A stretch of DNA of 64,000 nt. Source: Actinopolymorpha cephalotaxi. GTDB lineage: Bacteria; Actinomycetota; Actinomycetes; Propionibacteriales; Actinopolymorphaceae. Positions 50,635-58,601 of the stretch are shown here, piece by piece. Made by a program: the position numbers and the translations under genes. The DNA is taken from positions 930,001 to 994,000 of the forward strand of contig NZ_JACBZA010000001.1 in the NCBI RefSeq assembly GCF_013408535.1, read 5' to 3'. How positions within the stretch are numbered: the stretch's first letter is position 1; each line of letters opens with the position of its first letter. The notes below the pieces were generated by a model, which was not told the origin of the DNA, searched no databases, and saw nothing but the letters and a program-made list of their open reading frames with translations.

Positions 50635-52084
50635 GGTTCTTCTGCAGGAAGCCGACCACCTGGTCCTCCCAGGCCGCGATCCGGGTCGCGTACGCCTGTA
50701 GGTGCGGGGTGTCGGGCAGCTTCCACAAGGTGACCGTGCCCGGGGCGGTCCGCCGGTACAGCTGGCCCACCCGGATCTCGCCGCGTTCGGCGACCAGCAG
50801 GAGCTTGTGCGGGTGCATGGCCCGGATGTCGTGCCGCAGGCTCCGCGGCGGAAGTGAGCGCCGCAGTACGGCGGCCGTGGCGTACTCGACGTTCTCGGTG
50901 ACCCGTTGCAGCCAGCCGGTCGGCGTGCCCGGGATCCGCAGGGTGTCGCCGGGGGAGCGCCGCCCGACGCCCTCCGCGACGACCGCGCGGATCCGGCCGT
51001 CGTGCACCGACGCCGCCATCGCCGCCTCGCCGCCCCGGCCCAGGCCGATCACCCCGATCTTGGACCGCCGTACGCCGTAGTGGTGGGCGAGGAACTTCAC
51101 CCCGGCGTAGATGTCGCGCTCGCACTTCCAGCCGAGGTCCATCGCGTCGCCCTCGCTGGCACCGGTGCCACGCGGGTCGTACAGCAGGACGCCGTACCCG
51201 TGGTCGGCCAGCAGCGCCGCCTGCGGCAGGACGTTGGAGCGGGTCATGCCGGCGTCGGGGGCGAGGACGACCGCGGCTCCGTTGCGGGACGGGATGTACC
51301 ACCCGCGCAGGAGCACGCCGTCGGAGGTGTGCAGCTCCACGTCGTCGTACACGAAGCCCTTGTCGCCCGGGTCGAGCTTGTCCAGCGGCGCCGGCGGCGG
51401 GTTCACCGCGGCCACCCCGGACACGACCGGTGGCAGCAGCACCGCCGCCGCGACCGCCGACGCGAGCAGGACGGGAAGCCGCAGCCAACGGCGCACCGTT
51501 CTGCCGTACGCCAGGACGGCCGCCAGCAGCAGCGGCAACCCCACCACGACCAGGACCACCCCGAACATCGACCGCAACGACAGGCCGTCGGCGCTCGCGT
51601 GCGGCAGTCCGATGCCGAAGCCGGCGGCCACGTCCACCAGCCCGACCACGGCGGCCAGCTTCGCCCGCCTGCGCGGAGCGGCGCCACGCTGGGCGCGCAG
51701 GACCAGCAGCGCGACGGCCACGATCACCAGCAGCCGCACCACCCGGCCGAGGAACGTGCCGCCCGGCGCGAGCACGATCACCAGCCCGACGGTGGACACC
51801 TTCGTCGCCTGCGGGAGGAACCGCAGCGGGGGTTTCGGTTTCCGCCAGACGGGGCGGTGCCCGACCAGCCGCCCCAGCCGCCGAAGCACTCGCCGGTGAA
51901 CGGGCGTGCGCTTCGGGCGCTTGGGGTGCGGGCCGTTGTCGCCGTTGTGGCCGCGCTTGCGGAACCTGCCGGGCTTGCGGAACTTGCCATGTATGCCGGG
52001 CTCGCCGGCCTTGCGCCGTTTCCAGCGCCCTCGGCGCGACGGGCGTTCGGGGAGCTCGGGGCGCTCTGGAGCGATGACCGCCAC
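50603..52084 (-). CDS. Membrane-anchored alpha/beta-hydrolase-fold protein lacking the nucleophile serine
   Basis: 493 residues from GTG 52084, chosen for AAGGAGG six bases upstream. A basic, Arg/Lys/Pro-rich N-terminus (1-~95) precedes about four membrane helices (97-130, 143-160, 172-193, 202-222), then a soluble alpha/beta-hydrolase domain (~240-493). VVLAPDAGMTRSNVLPQAALL and YDPRGTGASEGDAMDLGW are normal for the fold, but the nucleophile elbow reads IGLGRGGEAAM, with Gly349 (codon 51040-51038) in place of Ser. The expected acid position is within AERGE and the histidine in DTPHLQAY. A catalytic role is therefore doubtful; binding or a non-canonical chemistry is possible. It overlaps the TPR gene by 32 bases. 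Confidence 0.82.
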   Translation of the reverse strand: MAVIAPERPELPERPSRRGRWKRRKAGEPGIHGKFRKPGRFRKRGHNGDNGPHPKRPKRTPVHRRVLRRLGRLVGHRPVWRKPKPPLRFLPQATKVSTVGLVIVLAPGGTFLGRVVRLLVIVAVALLVLRAQRGAAPRRRAKLAAVVGLVDVAAGFGIGLPHASADGLSLRSMFGVVLVVVGLPLLLAAVLAYGRTVRRWLRLPVLLASAVAAAVLLPPVVSGVAAVNPPPAPLDKLDPGDKGFVYDDVELHTSDGVLLRGWYIPSRNGAAVVLAPDAGMTRSNVLPQAALLADHGYGVLLYDPRGTGASEGDAMDLGWKCERDIYAGVKFLAHHYGVRRSKIGVIGLGRGGEAAMAASVHDGRIRAVVAEGVGRRSPGDTLRIPGTPTGWLQRVTENVEYATAAVLRRSLPPRSLRHDIRAMHPHKLLLVAERGEIRVGQLYRRTAPGTVTLWKLPDTPHLQAYATRIAAWEDQVVGFLQKNLRPRRVPMSS

Positions 52085-52439
52085 GTCCGGCCTCCTTGCG
52101 GCGCGCTGCCGGGTAGGAGGCACCCACCGACGGGGCGTCGCACGGACCGTGTGGGGCTTGGTTCGAGCCCGAGCCCGCCTCGGTCGGTCGTGACCGGACC
52201 GTCCCCCTCGCGGTGGTCGCGTACCTGTTCGCCGGTGGGTGCCACACCCACGATGCGGCTCTGGGTGCGAGGACACCCAGGGGACAAAGGACGGCGGGCG
52301 GGCCGGTCCGTCCCGAGCGGACCGGGACGAGGGTCACGCGGACAGATCTCACCCGGGTCGGATGTGGCACCGACCCGGGTGAGCGTGCTGCGTGCTGGGC
52401 TGCGTGCTGGTCCTGGCGCGCCGGCTGGTCCGCGGGCCC
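52085..52439. other. 355-base gap between hydrolase-fold and epimerase genes
   Basis: Contains the upstream region of the hydrolase-fold gene on the minus strand and the terminator described at 52348-52383. A GC-rich frame continues upstream of 52084 but lacks a ribosome site and family similarity, so I leave it untranslated. Confidence 0.5.
52348..52383 (-). terminator. Long perfect hairpin after the epimerase gene
   Basis: CTCACCCGGGTCGG (52348-52361) and CCGACCCGGGTGAG (52370-52383) form a perfect 14-base stem with an 8-base loop, 57 bases after the epimerase stop. It is symmetrical, so it may act on both strands. Confidence 0.8.
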
Positions 52440-53429
52440 TTACTGGCCGGCGGCGGCGATCAGCTTGTCGAACGTCGCGTTGAGGTCGTCGTCGACCTTC
52501 TGGCGTTCGGGGTGGGCGTCGTACCACTCGACGATCTCGCGGGCGCCCGCCGAGAACGGGATCGTCGCCACGTAGTCGGGCACCAGCGCCCTGACCTTGC
52601 TGTTGTCGAAGATCACCGAGTGCGCCTTGTCGCCGAGCAGCGCGCCCTCCAGCGAGGGTTCGGCGGCGACGATCGTGTCGGAGGCGACGTGCACCAGCTT
52701 CGCCTCGACGCCCAGGGCGGTGCCCAGGGCGGTGTAGATCTGGTTCCAGGTCAGCGACTCGTCGGAGGTGATGTGGAAGCTGTCGCCGACGGCGGCCGGC
52801 TTGCCCAGCAGGCCGACGAACGCCTTCGCGAAGTCGACGTGGTGGGTCAGCGCCCACAGCGAGGTGCCGTCGCCGTGCACCACGACCGGCAGGCCGCGGC
52901 GCATCCGGTCCAGGTCGGTCCAGTTGCCGGTGGTCGGGATGGCGGTCCGGTCGTAGGTGTGGGACGGGCGCACGATCGTGGCCGGGAAGCCGTTGTCGCG
53001 GTACGCCTCGACCAGGAGGTTCTCGCAGGCGATCTTGTTGCGGGAGTACTCCCAGCGCGGGTTGCGCAGCGGCGTCGACTCCACGATCGGCAACCGGGCC
53101 GGGGGAGTCTGGTACGCCGAGGCGGAGCTGATGAAGACGTACTGCCCGGTGCGGCCGGCGAACAGGTCGACGTCGGCCTGCACGTGGTCGGGGGTGAACG
53201 CCACGAAGTCGACCACCACGTCGAACTCGCGGTCACCGAGTGCCGCCCGTGCCGACTCGGGGTCGCGGATGTCGCCCTGGACCACCTCGGCGCCGTCGGG
53301 CACGGGGCGGATCGAGGTCGAGCCGCGGTTGAGGATGGTGAGGTCGACACCGGACTCGACGGCGCGGGCCCCGCACGCCGAACTGATGATGCCGGTACCG
53401 CCGATGAACAAGACCTTGAGCGACGTCAT
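52440..53429 (-). CDS. NAD-dependent epimerase/dehydratase (extended SDR)
   Basis: 329 residues from ATG 53429 with GAGGAG upstream. Rossmann motif FIGGTGIIS (8-16), NRGS for NADP/NAD ribose, and SSASAY with YSRNK (catalytic Tyr and Lys) are all present. SHTYDRTAIPTTGNWTDLDR and the C-terminal region resemble plant-chloroplast CSP41/SDR-a24-like and bacterial sugar-nucleotide enzymes. Substrate not assignable. No sugar-nucleotide genes lie beside it. Confidence 0.87.
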   Translation of the reverse strand: MTSLKVLFIGGTGIISSACGARAVESGVDLTILNRGSTSIRPVPDGAEVVQGDIRDPESARAALGDREFDVVVDFVAFTPDHVQADVDLFAGRTGQYVFISSASAYQTPPARLPIVESTPLRNPRWEYSRNKIACENLLVEAYRDNGFPATIVRPSHTYDRTAIPTTGNWTDLDRMRRGLPVVVHGDGTSLWALTHHVDFAKAFVGLLGKPAAVGDSFHITSDESLTWNQIYTALGTALGVEAKLVHVASDTIVAAEPSLEGALLGDKAHSVIFDNSKVRALVPDYVATIPFSAGAREIVEWYDAHPERQKVDDDLNATFDKLIAAAGQ

Positions 53430-53594
53430 ACGGTCGGAGACTCCTCTGCTTCGCTCTGCTCGCGGGACCCGGACCGCCGGGAATGGCGTACGGGTCTGGC
53501 CCTGCCATCCTTCCACCGGCCGACCGGACTCGCGCCGGCCGCTTCCGGTGCTGGTCGCCCGCGCCTGCCCCTGTGTGAGTCGGGCCTCGGGGGG

Positions 53595-54029
53595 TCAGCG
53601 TTCGGTGCCGGGGTCGAGCACCGGCTTCACGTCCAGGACCGGGGTGCCGTCCAGCGCCTCCAGGCCGGCGACCCGGATCCGGGTGCCGTCCACCGCGAGG
53701 ACGCGCACCCGGTGCAGGCCGATCGGGTTCGGGCGGTCGGGCGAGCGGGTGCTGAAGACGCCGGTGAGCGGCCTGCTCTCGTCGCCACGGGGGTGGACGG
53801 CGAGGACGTCCCGGTCGGCGAGGTGCAGCCAGGTGAGTACGAGAACGTCGGCGCCGGGCCGAAGGTCGCGCAGGCCGTCCTCGACCTCCGGGGCGAAGAC
53901 GATGGTCGCCTCGGGTGCGCCCTCGTCGCCCTGCCTGGGCGCGGACGCCGGGTCCCGCAACGGGGACTCGACCCGGCCGATCTGGCGTACGGCGAACTGG
54001 CCGGACCGCTCGTTCGTCTCCTGCTCCAT
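53595..54029 (-). CDS. trmO: TrmO-family tRNA m6t6A methyltransferase
   Basis: 144 residues. The signature TRSPDRPNPIGLHRVRVLAVD, QIGRVESPLRD at the N-terminus, and VLVLTWLHLADRD match the TrmO (VirR/YaeB) beta-barrel SAM-dependent methyltransferases, which N6-methylate t6A37 of some tRNAs. The protein lacks the C-terminal domain of E. coli TrmO (235 residues), as many short homologues do, so precise substrate remains open. Confidence 0.85.
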   Translation of the reverse strand: MEQETNERSGQFAVRQIGRVESPLRDPASAPRQGDEGAPEATIVFAPEVEDGLRDLRPGADVLVLTWLHLADRDVLAVHPRGDESRPLTGVFSTRSPDRPNPIGLHRVRVLAVDGTRIRVAGLEALDGTPVLDVKPVLDPGTER

Positions 54030-54145
54030 CTGGTTGCCCTCCTGTGCTCGCCGCCTGCCGCATGCGTCTCGCCGTATCGTGCCCGATTCCGGTCACCCGT
54101 CGCGCGCGGAGCCAACCTCCGTGACCCCCCACCGCACTATGGGGC

Positions 54146-55273
54146 ATGTCCCGGTCCGGTGCGGCGGTCGAAGGTCCCGACGAGGATGCCGGAGACGACG
54201 TGGCGGACACGTCGGATGACGTGCTGGTCGTACGTGCGCGGGCGGGTGACAAGGCGGCGTTCGCCACGCTCGTCCTCCGCCACCGCGACCAGGCGCGCCG
54301 ACTGGCCGAACGAGTGCTGAACGATCGCGACCTCGCTCGGGACGCGAGCCAGGAGGCGATCGTCGTCGCGCTGGTCAGCCTCGAGCGGCTCGCGAACCCG
54401 CGCAGCTTCGGGCCGTGGCTGTGCGGCATCGCGTTGAACGTCGCCCGCCGCTGGCTGCGGGAGTCGGGTCGGTTCGGGCAGTTGCCGGAGACGGACCTGC
54501 CGGACCGCGGCCCCGGGCCTGAGGACCTCGCCGAGACATCCGTACTCGCGCATCGAGTGCGTCGTGCGATCGGCGACCTCGCGCCAGGGCAACGCGATGC
54601 GGTGTTTCACTACTACCTGCAGGGACTGAGCCACCGCGAGGTCGCGGCCGAACTCGGTATCAGTCCCGGTGCTGTCAAGGCTCGCTTGCACCAGGCGCGG
54701 GCCGCGCTCGCGCCCCGGCTGTCTCCCTTCGTACAGGAGGATTCCATGTCACCCACTTCACCGCCCGAAACGCCGACGGAGCCTCGTTGGGTGGACGTCA
54801 GCGTCGCCGGGATCCGGCGGCCCGGCGGCGAGGACGCCGCCTTCAAGGTGCACGTCGTGCTTTTGCGGGAGAACGGTGGCCGGAGGGAACTCCCGATCGG
54901 CGTACTCGCCAACGCCGCGGTCGCGTTGACGATGATCGTGGAGAGCGTGGAGATGCCGCGCCCGATGACGCACCAGTTCACCGCGAACCTGCTCGGCGCG
55001 GCCGGCGCGCGGGTCACGGAGGTGCGGATCAACGAACTCGCCGGTGGGAGCTTCTACGCGTCCGTCCTGCTGGACGGTCCGGCCGGGCAAGGCGAGGTTG
55101 ACGCCCGGCCGAGCGACGCGCTGTGTCTTGCCTGCATCACGGGTGCGCCGATCCGCGTGGACGAGCGCATTCTCGCCGACCGGGCCGCGACCGGTGCCGG
55201 TGAGTGGCGCGACTACCCGACCACCGAGTCCGACCTGGCCGAGGAGATCCGCCGTGCCTCCGGGGCCAGGTAG
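54146..55273 (+). CDS. ECF-type sigma factor fused to a bifunctional nuclease (BFN) domain
   Basis: 375 residues. Sigma region 2 spans ~26-115 (FATLVLRHRDQARRLAERV, LARDASQEAIVVALVSLERL, NPRSFGPWLCGIALNVARRW) and region 4 spans ~135-190 (GQRDAVFHYYLQGLSHREVA, ELGISPGAVKARLHQARAAL). Residues ~201-375 form a DUF151/BFN nuclease domain (WVDVSVAGIRRPGGEDAAFK, LPIGVLANAAVALTMI, INELAGGSFYASVLLDG, RPSDALCLACITGAPIRV). BFN proteins show RNase and DNase activity in plants and bacteria. At the domain join AGGAGG (54735-54740) sits 5 bases before an in-frame ATG (54746), so the BFN part (175 residues, full family length) could also be made alone. No anti-sigma gene adjoins. It overlaps the dehalogenase gene by 61 bases. 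Confidence 0.88.
   Translation: MSRSGAAVEGPDEDAGDDVADTSDDVLVVRARAGDKAAFATLVLRHRDQARRLAERVLNDRDLARDASQEAIVVALVSLERLANPRSFGPWLCGIALNVARRWLRESGRFGQLPETDLPDRGPGPEDLAETSVLAHRVRRAIGDLAPGQRDAVFHYYLQGLSHREVAAELGISPGAVKARLHQARAALAPRLSPFVQEDSMSPTSPPETPTEPRWVDVSVAGIRRPGGEDAAFKVHVVLLRENGGRRELPIGVLANAAVALTMIVESVEMPRPMTHQFTANLLGAAGARVTEVRINELAGGSFYASVLLDGPAGQGEVDARPSDALCLACITGAPIRVDERILADRAATGAGEWRDYPTTESDLAEEIRRASGAR
54735..54748 (+). promoter_or_regulatory. Internal ribosome binding site and start codon for the BFN domain
   Basis: AGGAGG-ATTCC-ATG inside the sigma-BFN frame. The motif is stronger than that at the gene's own start and is placed exactly between domains. Confidence 0.6.
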
Positions 55274-56166
55274 CTGTCTGGGCTGCTGTGGTCGGCCGGC
55301 ACCGGTCGTATGAGCAGGTGCCGCTCCGCCCAGGCGGTGATGGCTCCGGCGATCGCCTCTGGCTGGTCCTCGGCCGCGTGGTGCCCGGCCGGGCCGCAGT
55401 GCAGGGTCTCCAGCGCGGTGATGTGGGCCCGGCACCACGCGGCCATCTCCTCCCCGATCAGCAAGGTCGGGGAGGAGTCGAAGGTGAGCAGGAGCTTGGG
55501 GACGTCGTGGCTGCCGGCCAGCCACCTGTCGTACTGCTCGACCCGCTCGGCCACGTCCGCCGGCTGACCGTCGAGTGGGAGCGACCGAGCCCATTCGAGG
55601 ATGGGTCGGCGACTCTCGCGGGTGGGGTAGGGGGCCAGGTAGGACGCGAGGTCACGCTCGTCGACCGGGTGCAGGACGCCACCGGTGAAGGCGGACTCCA
55701 CGAAGAAGGTCCCGTCGAGCACGAGTTCCTCTCCCTCGGGTCCGCGCATGGCCTGCGCGCGTGCGCGGGGCTGTTCACCGAGCTCGCTCCAGGACATGGG
55801 CCGAACGATGGTCTCGAAGAAGGCCACGCCACGCACCCGGTCCGGGTGCCGGGCTGCCCAGTCGAAGGCGAGTGCCCCACCCCAGTCGTGGCCGACCAGG
55901 ACCACCCGGTCCAGCCCCAGCGCGTCGAACCAGGCGTCCAGGTAGCGGGCGTGGTCGGCGAAGCGGTACGGCACGTCGGGTTTGCCGGAGCGGCCCATTC
56001 CGATCAGGTCCGCAGCGATGAGACGGGCAGGGAGGTCGACGGCGGGCAGCACCTTGCGCCACAGGCGCGAGGAGGCGGGGTTGCCGTGCAGGAACACGAC
56101 TGGCGTGCCGTCGCCGGGCAGCTCCTGGTGGTAGATGGTCGAGTCCAGCACGTTGGTGATCGGCAT
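55213..56166 (-). CDS. Haloalkane dehalogenase (DhaA-like, HLD-II)
   Basis: 317 residues. It cleaves carbon-halogen bonds through an aspartate ester: nucleophile D94 and halide-binding W95 in LVGHDWGGALAF, halide-binding N29 in HGNPASS, E118 in FFETIVRP as catalytic acid, and a histidine in GPAGHHAAEDQ. YRFADHARYLDAWFDALGL and MGRSGKPDVPYRF are close to Rhodococcus DhaA. A C-terminal extension of about 30 polar residues past the fold overlaps the sigma-BFN gene antisense. Divergent from a marR gene with shared operator-like repeats, so probably repressed by that protein. Natural substrate unknown. Confidence 0.9.
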   Translation of the reverse strand: MPITNVLDSTIYHQELPGDGTPVVFLHGNPASSRLWRKVLPAVDLPARLIAADLIGMGRSGKPDVPYRFADHARYLDAWFDALGLDRVVLVGHDWGGALAFDWAARHPDRVRGVAFFETIVRPMSWSELGEQPRARAQAMRGPEGEELVLDGTFFVESAFTGGVLHPVDERDLASYLAPYPTRESRRPILEWARSLPLDGQPADVAERVEQYDRWLAGSHDVPKLLLTFDSSPTLLIGEEMAAWCRAHITALETLHCGPAGHHAAEDQPEAIAGAITAWAERHLLIRPVPADHSSPDSYLAPEARRISSARSDSVVG

Positions 56167-56189
56167 GACACCTCAACTCGTTCGTCACA

Positions 56190-56234
56190 CTAACGGCTTT
56201 GTGAGGTCGACGCTAAACCGTTAGTCGTACTAAC
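56190..56234. promoter_or_regulatory. Operator-like repeats between dehalogenase and marR
   Basis: GTTAGT-CGT-ACTAAC (56220-56234) is a perfect palindrome, and a third half site CTAACGG (56190-56196) mirrors CCGTTAG (56218-56224). The palindrome overlaps the expected marR -35 region, and the third half site overlaps a -10-like TAGTGT for the dehalogenase. Confidence 0.65.
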
Positions 56235-56242
56235 ACAAGAGG

Positions 56243-56248
56243 TATGCT
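56243..56248 (+). promoter_or_regulatory. -10 box of leaderless marR
   Basis: TATGCT, close to consensus, ends 6 bases before the ATG at 56255. Confidence 0.5.
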
Positions 56249-56254
56249 GGCCGC

Positions 56255-56761
56255 ATGAACGACAAAGCGCCCGGTGACCCGTCCGGGGCGGCCGGTCCGG
56301 GAGGCCGGGCGGTGGGTGCGGAGCGGCTACGCGAGCTGCCCACCCGGCTGCTGTCCCTGGCCGCTGTCCATTCCGACCGCCGCGTCAACGAGGAGTTGGC
56401 ACGCGTAGATGCACGCAAGTGGCATTACGCGGTGCTCGCGACGCTGGAGGAGTTCGGGCCCGCGAGCCAGGCCGAGCTGAGCGCCCGTACGGGCATCTAT
56501 CGCAGCGACATGGTCGGGGTCCTCAACGAACTGGCCGGCCGTGGCCTGGTCGAACGCGCACCGGATCCTGCCGACCGCAGGCGGAACGTCGTCACGCCGA
56601 CCAGGTCGGGCCGACGCCATCTGCTCAGGCTGGACAGCCTGCTCGCCGCTGTGGAGGACGAGGTGCTGGCGCCGCTGACCTCGGCGCAACGCGCACAGCT
56701 GACCCGCCTGCTGGCGAAGCTCGTGGACCATCACGGCCGGCAGGGTGACCGATCGATGTAG
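56255..56761 (+). CDS. MarR family regulator
   Basis: 168 residues. Winged-helix DNA-binding region: KWHYAVLATLEEFGPASQAEL, TGIYRSDMVGVLNELAGRGLV, then wing DPADRRRNVVTPT. A 25-residue Gly/Pro-rich head precedes it. MarR proteins usually repress the divergent gene and themselves and release on binding a phenolic or toxic ligand; here the partner is a haloalkane dehalogenase, and paired CTAAC repeats lie between them. Confidence 0.9.
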   Translation: MNDKAPGDPSGAAGPGGRAVGAERLRELPTRLLSLAAVHSDRRVNEELARVDARKWHYAVLATLEEFGPASQAELSARTGIYRSDMVGVLNELAGRGLVERAPDPADRRRNVVTPTRSGRRHLLRLDSLLAAVEDEVLAPLTSAQRAQLTRLLAKLVDHHGRQGDRSM

Positions 56762-56800
56762 GCGGTCCGCGTCATCGTACCGGGGTGACAGGCCGTGCCC

Positions 56801-57646
56801 TCAGAGGTGGAGGCGTCCCCAGGTGACCTGGCCCTCGACTGACAGGTCGAGCCGGTCGCCGACGCGCCGGACATCTCCTGCCGCCACGAGATCGTCGAGC
56901 AGGTCGCGGACCGCCCGGTCGAACTCCGCCACGGTCGCCTCTCCCATGTGGGTGCGGGATCCACCTGCCTGCGAATGCCGGGCCTCGATGAACTCCTCCA
57001 CCGTCGGATGCCACGCCTCGGGCCCACACACCCGCTCACCCAGCTTGGTGAAATGGCCGTGGCGTTCCAGCTCACCGGGCACGTCACGCCGCCGGTACTC
57101 GCGTACGGGAGAAAGGCGGGAGAAGATCTCGCCCAGCTGTGAGCTCATCGCGGGCGGTCCGTCCCACGAGCGCTCGACCACGGCGAGCACGGCGTTCGGT
57201 GCCGCCGCCAGGGCGAACCGCGGTAGCGCGATGTCCCAGTCCATCCAGTGCAGGCTTTGGCCCGCGGTGATCAGGGCGTACGGCGGATCGAGTTCGGCGT
57301 CCTCCGCGGTGCCCTGCCGCCAGCGCAGGTTGGGGTTGTCGCCTCCGGGGAGCTCCCGGCCGCGCGCCAGCATCGCCGCCGAGCGGTCCACGGCGTCGAC
57401 CCGATCGGCGAGGGGAGCGATCCTTCGTGCGAGCTCGCCGGTCCCGCAGCCGATGTCGAGCACGGTTCGGTGGGGCGCGTCACCGGCGAGGTCGGCGAGC
57501 AGCCGAATCAGTTCTTCGGGGTAGGGCGGGCGACGGTCGTAGACCTCGACGATCAGTTCGTCCTGGAACCAGCCGCCGTAGTCGGTGTCGGTGTCGGTGT
57601 GGCCGGGAGCTTCGGATGGGTCGTCGGGCAGTGACTTCGTGGACAT
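56801..57646 (-). CDS. Class I SAM-dependent methyltransferase
   Basis: 281 residues from ATG 57646. The SAM-binding motif I is VLDIGCGTGELARRI, with acidic motif II DRVDAVDRSAAM. YGGWFQDELIVEVYDRRPPYP at the N-terminus is typical of methyltransferase_11/25-type proteins. LITAGQSLHWMDWDIALPRF lies after the fourth strand. The substrate is unknown. Neighbouring marR is convergent. Confidence 0.86.
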   Translation of the reverse strand: MSTKSLPDDPSEAPGHTDTDTDYGGWFQDELIVEVYDRRPPYPEELIRLLADLAGDAPHRTVLDIGCGTGELARRIAPLADRVDAVDRSAAMLARGRELPGGDNPNLRWRQGTAEDAELDPPYALITAGQSLHWMDWDIALPRFALAAAPNAVLAVVERSWDGPPAMSSQLGEIFSRLSPVREYRRRDVPGELERHGHFTKLGERVCGPEAWHPTVEEFIEARHSQAGGSRTHMGEATVAEFDRAVRDLLDDLVAAGDVRRVGDRLDLSVEGQVTWGRLHL

Positions 57647-57699
57647 GACTCTTTCTAGCAAGGTTCGCCGAAGGAGTCCCGAGGGTCGGCGCCCTGTCG

Positions 57700-57705
57700 T
57701 AGCGT
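57700..57705 (+). promoter_or_regulatory. -10 box retained by the GNAT pseudogene
   Basis: TAGCGT, 7 bases before the ATG at 57713. Confidence 0.35.
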
Positions 57706-57712
57706 GACCGCC

Positions 57713-57952
57713 ATGCCCACATGGACGATCAGCCCCGAGTCGGTGGACGGGCCCTGGGTGGACGACGCGATCCGGGACTAGGTGGCCCGGAAGCTCGGCG
57801 CCACCCGGATGGTCCTGGAGACCAACAAGCAACTGTCCGAGGCGCGCTCGTTGTACGAGGCACACGGTTACCGGGAAACCCAGTCCTACAAGGCCTCCCA
57901 CGACGGCGCCGACCACTGGTACGCCAGGACACTCGAGGCCGACCCCGGCTGA
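57713..57952 (+). pseudogene. GNAT acetyltransferase remnant
   Basis: An 80-codon in-frame relic. The first 22 codons read as the N-terminus of a GNAT protein (MPTWTISPESVDGPWVDDAI), then an in-frame TAG at 57779 follows, then the C-terminal end of a GNAT fold (LGATRMVLETNKQLSEARSL, YEAHGYRETQSY). The central half with the acetyl-CoA loop is missing, so an internal deletion plus a nonsense codon inactivated it. The promoter-like box and frame of the remainder are still intact, which suggests recent decay. Confidence 0.75.
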
Positions 57953-57979
57953 ACGCGCTCGATGTCCAGGCTCTCGTCC

Positions 57980-57985
57980 TACGCT
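57980..57985 (+). promoter_or_regulatory. -10 box of leaderless GNAT gene
   Basis: TACGCT, 7 bases before the ATG at 57993; no ribosome site between. Confidence 0.4.
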
Positions 57986-57992
57986 CTCGGGC

Positions 57993-58601
57993 ATGGCGTT
58001 GCGGGACGGAGAGGTTGGCTTCCGGGTGGCCGACAGCCGGGTGGCGGCGGCGGTGACCCTCGTGTACGAGCGGGCGACGGCGCGCCGGCTCGGTGCGGTC
58101 GAGCCCGTCGTGGCCGACCGGCGGCTGGTGGAGGTGCTCCGTGCCCGCCTGGACGCGCCGCGCACGGTGGTGGTCGTCGGGGAACGCGGCGCCGAGACGG
58201 TGGCCTGCTGTTTCGGGAGTCCGGCGCGGTCGGCCGACAACGTTCCGTCCGAGGTCGAGGCGCACGTCAGTCTGGTCGCGGTGGCGCCGCCGTACTGGGG
58301 ACTGGGCTACGGCCGGGCAGTGCTGGACTTCGCGGAGCGAGCGCTCGCGGCCGCCGGCTACCGGAGTGCGCAGCTGCACGTGCAGGCTGCCAACGGCAGA
58401 GCGCGAGGGTTGTACGAACGCTGCGGCTGGACGCTGCTCGGCCCGGGGGGACCGCACAAGGACGGCCCGCAGGTCGTGTACGGCAAGCACCTCGGCGACG
58501 GCGACATCCCGGCGGACGTCGCTCAGCCCGAGTCCTCCGCGGAGTCCGACGCCGAGTCCTCCTCGGAGTCCTCCCCGGGCGCGGGCGGCAGGGTCGGGTA
58601 G
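57993..58601 (+). CDS. GNAT family N-acetyltransferase
   Basis: 202 residues. The acetyl-CoA loop is VAPPYWGLGYGRAVLDFAE (normally R/QxxGxG/A; here YWGLGYG keeps the glycines but lacks the leading basic residue). LHVQAANGRARGLYERCGW is the canonical end. The last ~28 residues are a Ser/Glu/Asp-rich tail that overlaps, in antisense, the acidic tail of the ArsR-type gene over 79 bases. Substrate unknown. Confidence 0.84.
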   Translation: MALRDGEVGFRVADSRVAAAVTLVYERATARRLGAVEPVVADRRLVEVLRARLDAPRTVVVVGERGAETVACCFGSPARSADNVPSEVEAHVSLVAVAPPYWGLGYGRAVLDFAERALAAAGYRSAQLHVQAANGRARGLYERCGWTLLGPGGPHKDGPQVVYGKHLGDGDIPADVAQPESSAESDAESSSESSPGAGGRVG

